In this document: one piece after another, positions 36,151-40,631 of the stretch
Numbering within the stretch: position 1 is the first letter of the stretch
How the letters are laid out: every line of letters starts with the position of its first letter
NCBI GenBank assembly: GCA_014239655.1
Contig: JAAZYM010000003.1
Span: 1-40,631 of the forward strand
Reading direction: 5' to 3'
Length of the DNA: 40,631 bases
Origin: Flavobacteriales bacterium
GTDB taxonomy: Bacteria; Bacteroidota; Bacteroidia; Flavobacteriales; BACL11
Program-made: the position numbers and the translations under genes
Notes under the pieces: model-generated
What the model saw: the letters and a program-made list of their open reading frames with translations, nothing else
Databases searched by the model: none
Told to the model about the DNA's origin: nothing

Positions 36151-36920
36151 ATGATAAAAACTAAAATAAAGAATCAAGTTGCTATTTTAACTTTAAATAG
36201 ACCAGAGAAATATCATTCTTTTATAAAAGATATGGCAATTGATCTTCAAGATGCACTAGATCAATGCGAATCTGACAACAATGTAAGATATATTATAATA
36301 ACTGCTAGCGGAAAAGCTTTCTGCGCTGGACAAGATTTATCTGAAGCTATTGATCCAGACGGTCCTGGACTTACTAAGATTGTTGAAAAACACTACAATC
36401 CAATAATTAGAAAAATTAGAAGTATTGAAAAACCAATATTAGCTGCAGTTAACGGTGTTGCAGCTGGAGCTGGAGCTTCAATAGCACTATGCTGTGATAT
36501 TGTAATAGCCAAAAAAAGTGCTGTTTTTGTTCAAGCATTTAGTAAAATAGGTTTAGTTCCTGATAGTGCTGGAACATTTTTTCTTCCTAGATTAATTGGA
36601 TTACAAAGAGCTACAGCATTAATGATGACCGCTGATCCTATCTCTGCTGAAGAAGCAAAAGAAATAGGAATGATCTATAAAGTTTTTAATGATGATGAAT
36701 TTGAAATTGAAGCTATCAAATTAGCAGAAAAACTTGCTCAAATGCCAACAAAAGGCCTTGGTTTAACAAAAAACTTCTAAATTCATCATTAGCAAATAAT
36801 TTAGAAGAACAATTGACTCAAGAATTACATGTACAAACCGTAGCAGGACAAACAAATGATTATATTGAAGGAGTAGATGCTTTTTTAGAAAAAAGAAAAC
36901 CAAAATTTAAAGGAAATTAA
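36151..36920 (+). CDS. paaG: PaaG, ring-1,2-epoxyphenylacetyl-CoA isomerase, reading frame interrupted
   Basis: Crotonase that turns the epoxide into oxepin-CoA. The 0 frame (36151-36780) gives 209 residues with AFCAGQDLSEAIDPDGPG, VNGVAAGAGASIALCCDIVIA and IGLVPDSAGTFFLPRL, including the family Asp. It stops after PTKGLGLTKNF. The -1 frame continues from CTT at 36774 with LLNSS...NNLEEQL...TVAGQTNDYIEGVDAFLEKRKPKFKGN to a TAA at 36918. This is the expected PaaG C-terminus and matches E. coli PaaG well; the joined product is 256 residues. The break is at A_AAA_AAC (36768-36774). It may be a programmed -1 shift, slippage, a sequencing error in the A run or a genuine mutation. Confidence 0.9.
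36768..36807 (+). other. Frame-change site in paaG: slippery heptamer plus stem-loop
   Basis: The heptamer A AAA AAC (36768-36774) is in the frame needed for -1 slippage of both tRNAs. The 0-frame stop TAA is at 36778-36780. CTTCTAAATT (36774-36783) and AATTTAGAAG (36798-36807) form a perfect 10-bp inverted repeat around a 14-base loop, at or just after the heptamer. The stem is AT-rich, and there is no spacer as found in well-known cases. Function is inferred. Confidence 0.5.
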
Positions 36921-38072
36921 ATGAAAATAGGAGTTTTAGGTTCTGGAACAATGGGTATTAGTATTGGTCATTTTACAACTATAAAAGACCATCAAACAAT
37001 CATATACGATTCCTCTAAAAATGCATTAAAATCTGGAGAAAAGAAATTATCTGATTTATTGAAAAAACTTAAAAATAAAGGAAAATATTCAAAAGAAGAC
37101 ATTAAAAGAATCACCAGTAACCTAACATTTACAGATGATATTAAAAAGTTAAAAGATTCAGAACTTATTATTGAAGCAATTATTGAGGATATAAATATTA
37201 AAAAAGAAATATTCTCAAAAATTGAGAAATTAGTAGACAATAAATGTATAATTACCTCTAACACATCATCATTATCCATAGCATCCCTTGCAAGTTCATT
37301 AAAAGAAAATAAAAGATTCATTGGAATGCATTTCTTTAACCCTGCTAATTTAATGCCACTTGTTGAGATCATACCTGCTATTCAAACTTCTCAAGAAACT
37401 CTAGATAGATCTAAAAATATATTAGTAGAAATGGGTAAGGTAGTTGTGATTGCAAAAGACACACCTGGATTTATAGTCAACAGAGTCGCAAGGCCATTCT
37501 ATGGTGAAGCTATTAGAATTTATGAAGAAGGAATTGCAAATATCGAAACTATTGACTGGGCTACAAAAGAGATTGGCGGGTTTAGAATGGGTCCATTTGA
37601 ACTCATGGATTTTATTGGAAACGATATCAATTACATGGTTACTGAAACTGTTTTTAAAGAATTCTACTTTGACTCAAGATACAAACCTTCATTTACTCAA
37701 AAAAGATTAATGGAAGCTGGGTATCTAGGTAAAAAAAGCGGAAAAGGATTTTATGATTACAATACTGAAGAAATAAAAAATATAAATAAAAATAGAGAAT
37801 TGGGAAAAAAAATTGTTTTTCGAATTTTATCAATGTTAATTAACGAAGCTTCTGATGCTTTATTTCTAAAAATAGCATCTAAAGAAGATATAGATTTAGC
37901 AATGACAAAAGGAGTAAACTACCCAAAGGGATTGCTTGCTTGGGCAGATGAAATAGGTATAGATAATGTATTAGAGACGCTTGAAAATTTATACAATACA
38001 TATAAAGAAGATAGATACAGACCCTCTCCTATCTTACGTAAAATGTGTTCTGAAAATAGTAACTTTTACTAA
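36921..38072 (+). CDS. paaH: 3-hydroxyacyl-CoA dehydrogenase PaaH
   Basis: NAD enzyme that oxidises 3-hydroxyadipyl-CoA to 3-oxoadipyl-CoA. The 383-residue protein opens with the Rossmann fold IGVLGSGTMGISIGHF, then SELIIEAIIEDINIKKEIFSKIE, SNTSSLSIASLAS (catalytic Ser) and GMHFFNPANLMPLVEIIP (catalytic His). The C-terminal helical domain starts KDTPGFIVNRVARPFYGEA, with GPFELMDFIGNDI and GKKSGKGFYDY. It begins directly behind the paaG -1-frame stop (ATG at 36921), further evidence that the shifted frame is the real 3' part of paaG. Confidence 0.95.
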   Translation: MKIGVLGSGTMGISIGHFTTIKDHQTIIYDSSKNALKSGEKKLSDLLKKLKNKGKYSKEDIKRITSNLTFTDDIKKLKDSELIIEAIIEDINIKKEIFSKIEKLVDNKCIITSNTSSLSIASLASSLKENKRFIGMHFFNPANLMPLVEIIPAIQTSQETLDRSKNILVEMGKVVVIAKDTPGFIVNRVARPFYGEAIRIYEEGIANIETIDWATKEIGGFRMGPFELMDFIGNDINYMVTETVFKEFYFDSRYKPSFTQKRLMEAGYLGKKSGKGFYDYNTEEIKNINKNRELGKKIVFRILSMLINEASDALFLKIASKEDIDLAMTKGVNYPKGLLAWADEIGIDNVLETLENLYNTYKEDRYRPSPILRKMCSENSNFY

Positions 38073-38482
38073 TGCTCAATCCAAGAAAAATTATTGAAAA
38101 AATGATAACTAATGATGCATATAGTAATTGGTTAGGAATTGAAATTTTAAATATCAAAAAAGGATATTGTAAATTACAAATGAAAATCTCAAAAAAAATG
38201 ACTAACGGTTTCTTGATAGCTCATGGCGGCATTTGTTATTCCTTGGCTGATAGTGCTTTAGCATTTGCTTCCAATTCAAATGGAAAGAAAGCTCTCTCTA
38301 TAGAAACGACTATCTCATACACTAAAAAAGTAATGATTAATGATGTTTTAACAGCAGAAACGAAAGAACTAGATTTAAACAACAAAAAAGGGTTCTATTC
38401 AATCTCAATTTCTAATCAAGATAGTGAAAAGGTTGCCTCTTTTAAAGGAACTGTTTACATATCAGATAAAACTTGGAATTAA
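38072..38482 (+). CDS. paaI: Hotdog thioesterase PaaI
   Basis: Acyl-CoA thioesterase that releases ring-hydroxylated or dead-end CoA esters from the phenylacetate route. The 136-residue hotdog protein has the family core: LGIEILNIKKGYCKLQMKI, NGFLIAHGGICYSLADSALAFASNS (the HGG loop with the catalytic Asp in LADSA) and ALSIETTISYTKKVMINDVLTAE. The ATG overlaps the paaH stop by one base (TAATG). It ends 9 bases before the thiolase gene. Confidence 0.94.
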   Translation: MLNPRKIIEKMITNDAYSNWLGIEILNIKKGYCKLQMKISKKMTNGFLIAHGGICYSLADSALAFASNSNGKKALSIETTISYTKKVMINDVLTAETKELDLNNKKGFYSISISNQDSEKVASFKGTVYISDKTWN

Positions 38483-38491
38483 AATAAAAAA

Positions 38492-39694
38492 ATGAACACA
38501 TATATAATTGATTCAATAAGAACTCCTATTGGTAAATTTGGAGGAACCTTAAAAGATGTTAGAACAGATGATCTAGCTGCAATCCCTATAAGAGAATTAA
38601 TAAATAAAAACAACATTGATCCAACTAAAATTGACGATGTTATACTAGGCTGTGCAAACCAAGCAGGTGAAGATAATAGAAATGTTGCAAGAATGGCATT
38701 ATTACTTGCTGGATTACCCTTTTCTGTTCCAGGTGAAACAATTAATAGATTATGTGCCTCTGGAATGTCTGCAATAATAAATGCTCATAGAGCAATCCAA
38801 ACTGGAGATGGTAATCTTTTTATTTCAGGAGGCGTAGAAAATATGACTCGAGGTCCTTGGGTAATTTCTAAAACTTCAAAAGCATACGGTAGAGATGCTC
38901 AAATGTATGACTCATCATTTGGATGGCGTTTTATCAATCCAAAAATGAAAGAACTCTATGGTGTAGATGGTATGGGAACAACAGCAGAAAACCTAGCAGA
39001 AAAATACAACATCTCTCGTGAAGATCAAGATAAATTTGCATATCATTCACAAAAAAAAGCATCCAAAGCACAATCTTCTGGAAGATTAACTGAAGAGATT
39101 ATTCCAATTAAAATACCTCAAGGAAAAAAAGAGACAATTCTTTTTGAACATGATGAATTTATTAAAGGGAACACATCATTAGAGGTATTAGGAAAATTAA
39201 GAACCGTATTTAAAAAAGAAGGAGGAACAGTAACAGCTGGAAACTCTTCTGGTTTAAATGATGGAGCCGCTGCAATGCTACTAGCATCCGATAAAGGAAT
39301 CAAAGAAAATAACCTTACTCCTATTGCTAAAATCTTAAGTTCTGCTGTAGTTGGTGTAGAACCAAGGATTATGGGAATAGGACCTGTAAAAGCTTCAAAC
39401 AAAGCTCTTAAAAAAGCAGGTTTAAAAATGGAAGACATTGATATAATTGAATTAAATGAAGCTTTCTCTGCCCAAGCATTATCCTGTATTAGAGAATGGG
39501 GCTTAAAAGATAATGACCCAAGAATAAATCCAAATGGAGGAGCAATTGCAATTGGTCATCCTCTTGGAGTAAGCGGAACAAGAATTATACAAACAGCTGC
39601 TATTGAATTACATAAACAAAATAAAAAATATGCTTTAATAACTATGTGTATTGGACTAGGTCAAGGATACGCAACAATAATTGAAAAGGTATAA
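38492..39694 (+). CDS. paaJ: 3-oxoadipyl-CoA / acyl-CoA thiolase PaaJ
   Basis: Cleaves 3-oxoadipyl-CoA to succinyl-CoA and acetyl-CoA. The 400-residue thiolase has the nucleophile Cys in TINRLCASGMSAIINAHRAI, the SGGVENMTRGPWVISK and GTTAENLAEKYNISREDQD segments typical of PcaF/PaaJ, NEAFSAQAL, and GHPLGVSGTRI with the catalytic His. The second Cys is in CIGLGQGYA (more often CIGVGQG). Identity as PaaJ rather than a general thiolase comes from the cluster and the PcaF-type N-terminus IIDSIRTPIGKFGG. The next gene begins one base after its stop. Confidence 0.94.
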   Translation: MNTYIIDSIRTPIGKFGGTLKDVRTDDLAAIPIRELINKNNIDPTKIDDVILGCANQAGEDNRNVARMALLLAGLPFSVPGETINRLCASGMSAIINAHRAIQTGDGNLFISGGVENMTRGPWVISKTSKAYGRDAQMYDSSFGWRFINPKMKELYGVDGMGTTAENLAEKYNISREDQDKFAYHSQKKASKAQSSGRLTEEIIPIKIPQGKKETILFEHDEFIKGNTSLEVLGKLRTVFKKEGGTVTAGNSSGLNDGAAAMLLASDKGIKENNLTPIAKILSSAVVGVEPRIMGIGPVKASNKALKKAGLKMEDIDIIELNEAFSAQALSCIREWGLKDNDPRINPNGGAIAIGHPLGVSGTRIIQTAAIELHKQNKKYALITMCIGLGQGYATIIEKV

Positions 39695-39695
39695 G

Positions 39696-40295
39696 ATGAT
39701 TTATGAATTTAATGGATATAAACCTGTAATTAACCCCTCCTCTTTTGTACATAAAGAAGCAACTATTATTGGAAATGTAATTATTGGTAAAGATGTATAT
39801 ATAGGTCCAGGGGCATCACTTAGAGGAGATTGGGGACAGATTATCGTTAAAGATGGATGCAATATTCAAGATAATTGTATCGTACATATTTTCCCAGGTA
39901 AAGATGTTATATTAGAAGAAAATTCACATATTGGTCATGGAGCAATCATTCATGGCGCAAACATTGGGAAAAATGCATTAATAGGAATGAATGCTGTAAT
40001 AATGGATGATGCAAATATTGGTGATGAATGTATTATTGGAGCACTCTGTTTTATAAAAGGAGAAATGGTAATTCCAAATAGAAAAGTTGTAGTAGGTAAT
40101 CCTGCACAAATAAAAGGTGATGTTTCTGATGATATGATTGCTTGGAAAACAAAAGGAACTCAACTATATCAAAAATTACCAAAAGAATGCAAAGAACTAA
40201 TGAAAAAATGCAACCCTCTCACTAGAATAGAAAAAAACAGAAAACCTAAACAAGAAATAACTTTCAATACCTGGAAAAAGACACTGGGAAAGTAG
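39696..40295 (+). CDS. paaY: PaaY, gamma-carbonic-anhydrase-like thioesterase
   Basis: Hexapeptide-repeat protein of the gamma-CA family; in E. coli PaaY acts as a thioesterase that rescues stalled CoA intermediates of this pathway. The 199-residue protein has the repeats VIIGKDVYIGPGASLRGDWGQIIV, NIQDNCIVHIFPG and SHIGHGAIIHGANIG, with the metal-binding His residues of HIF, HIGHG and IIHG, and a charged C-terminal helix (IAWKTKGTQLYQKLPKECK) typical of PaaY. The start at 39696 is one base behind the thiolase stop; a TTG at 39681 lies within it. paaZ follows. Confidence 0.93.
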   Translation: MIYEFNGYKPVINPSSFVHKEATIIGNVIIGKDVYIGPGASLRGDWGQIIVKDGCNIQDNCIVHIFPGKDVILEENSHIGHGAIIHGANIGKNALIGMNAVIMDDANIGDECIIGALCFIKGEMVIPNRKVVVGNPAQIKGDVSDDMIAWKTKGTQLYQKLPKECKELMKKCNPLTRIEKNRKPKQEITFNTWKKTLGK

Positions 40296-40314
40296 AGAAA
40301 AGAATAATTTTAGA

Positions 40315-40631
40315 ATGAAAAATTACGAAAATTACGCATTAGGTAAATGGATTACAGGAGATGGAGAAGGAGCTCCACTTCATAATGCTATAACTGGCGA
40401 GCAAATTGGAACTGCATCTTCCGAAGGATTAGATTTCTCTCAAATGATGAATTATTCCAGAAAAATTGGCGGTCCAGCTCTAAGAAAAATGACCTTCCAA
40501 GAAAGAGGATTAATGCTAAAAAAACTAGCACTTCATCTGCACTCTATTAAAGAAAAATTCTATCCAATAAGCTATCTAACAGGAGCCACTAAAACTGACT
40601 CGTGGATTGATATTGAAGGAGGAATAGGAAA
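40315..40631 (+). CDS. paaZ: PaaZ, oxepin-CoA hydrolase / 3-oxo-5,6-dehydrosuberyl-CoA dehydrogenase (partial)
   Basis: Ring-opening enzyme of the phenylacetate route with an aldehyde dehydrogenase domain and a C-terminal hydratase domain; only the first 105 residues lie in the window. The visible part matches the E. coli protein: LGKWITGDGEGAPLHNAITGEQIGTASSEGLD, GGPALRKMTFQERGLMLKKLALHL and SYLTGATKTDSWIDIEGGIG. Catalytic residues are beyond the right edge. It begins 19 bases after paaY and completes the pathway order. Confidence 0.92.
   Translation, partial: MKNYENYALGKWITGDGEGAPLHNAITGEQIGTASSEGLDFSQMMNYSRKIGGPALRKMTFQERGLMLKKLALHLHSIKEKFYPISYLTGATKTDSWIDIEGGIG

Overview
The window is a compact, AT-rich bacterial chromosome segment that reads as a marine-type Flavobacteriia/Bacteroidetes genome. 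Evidence for this: an LpxC-FabZ fusion; the type IX secretion (T9SS) genes porX and porT; a 287-residue primary sigma factor without region 1.1; a septknot-type (DUF6150) protein; a tmRNA tag AGENNYALAA; and many promoters of the Bacteroidetes form TTG-N18/19-TAnnTTTG. Genes are packed tightly, with ATGA and TAATG start/stop overlaps and very few intergenic stretches. The only stretch above 300 bases without a protein gene holds the tmRNA.

Layout. 1-4820: tail of an SRPBCC-family gene, birA (minus), then rsfS, ftsH, a DUF2007 gene, cdsA and psd (ribosome silencing, membrane proteolysis, phospholipid synthesis). 4871-5409: an isolated cysteine-rich secreted protein with its own promoter-like box and terminator. 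5415-7227: O-methyltransferase and proline dehydrogenase. 7224-9615 (minus): porX, tsaE and a small DUF4258-like protein. 9669-14691: HD phosphohydrolase, lpxD, lpxC-fabZ, lpxA, efp (lipid A first steps and translation). 14726-19021: serC, serA, a DUF1015 protein, a YggS-type PLP protein and RidA, a compact serine/PLP group. 19024-20300: MeaB GTPase and a convergent septknot protein. 20411-24035: aspartate-type aminotransferase, heptose-type kinase, ubiE/menG, porT. 24049-24786 (minus): TrmH-family methyltransferase. 24886-30891: fbaA, accD, rpsO, pnp, rpoD, rpe. 30888-32081 (minus): saccharopine/alanine dehydrogenase-like oxidoreductase. 32167-32533: ssrA tmRNA. 32563-40631: an aerobic phenylacetate degradation locus, paaE (minus) divergent from paaA-B-C-D-G-H-I-J-Y-Z, with paaZ cut by the window edge.

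How the genes work together. The paa genes encode the hybrid route: PaaABCE (with PaaD for maturation) epoxidises phenylacetyl-CoA, PaaG isomerises it to the oxepin, PaaZ opens the ring, and PaaH and PaaJ carry out beta-oxidation steps to acetyl-CoA and succinyl-CoA. PaaI and PaaY are thioesterases that release stalled CoA esters. The ligase PaaK and the second hydratase PaaF are not in the window.

Most notable: paaG is split by a -1 frame change at a textbook A_AAA_AAC heptamer. The 0-frame stop lies one codon downstream, and a perfect 10-bp inverted repeat begins at the end of the heptamer. This is either programmed frameshifting or slippage, or a lost A in a run. Also notable: four of the five protein-coding tail-to-tail junctions overlap by exactly four bases (CTAA or TTAA); a Cys-Cys repeat secreted protein; and a DUF1015 protein with a ParB-like DGHHR motif directly behind serC-serA.
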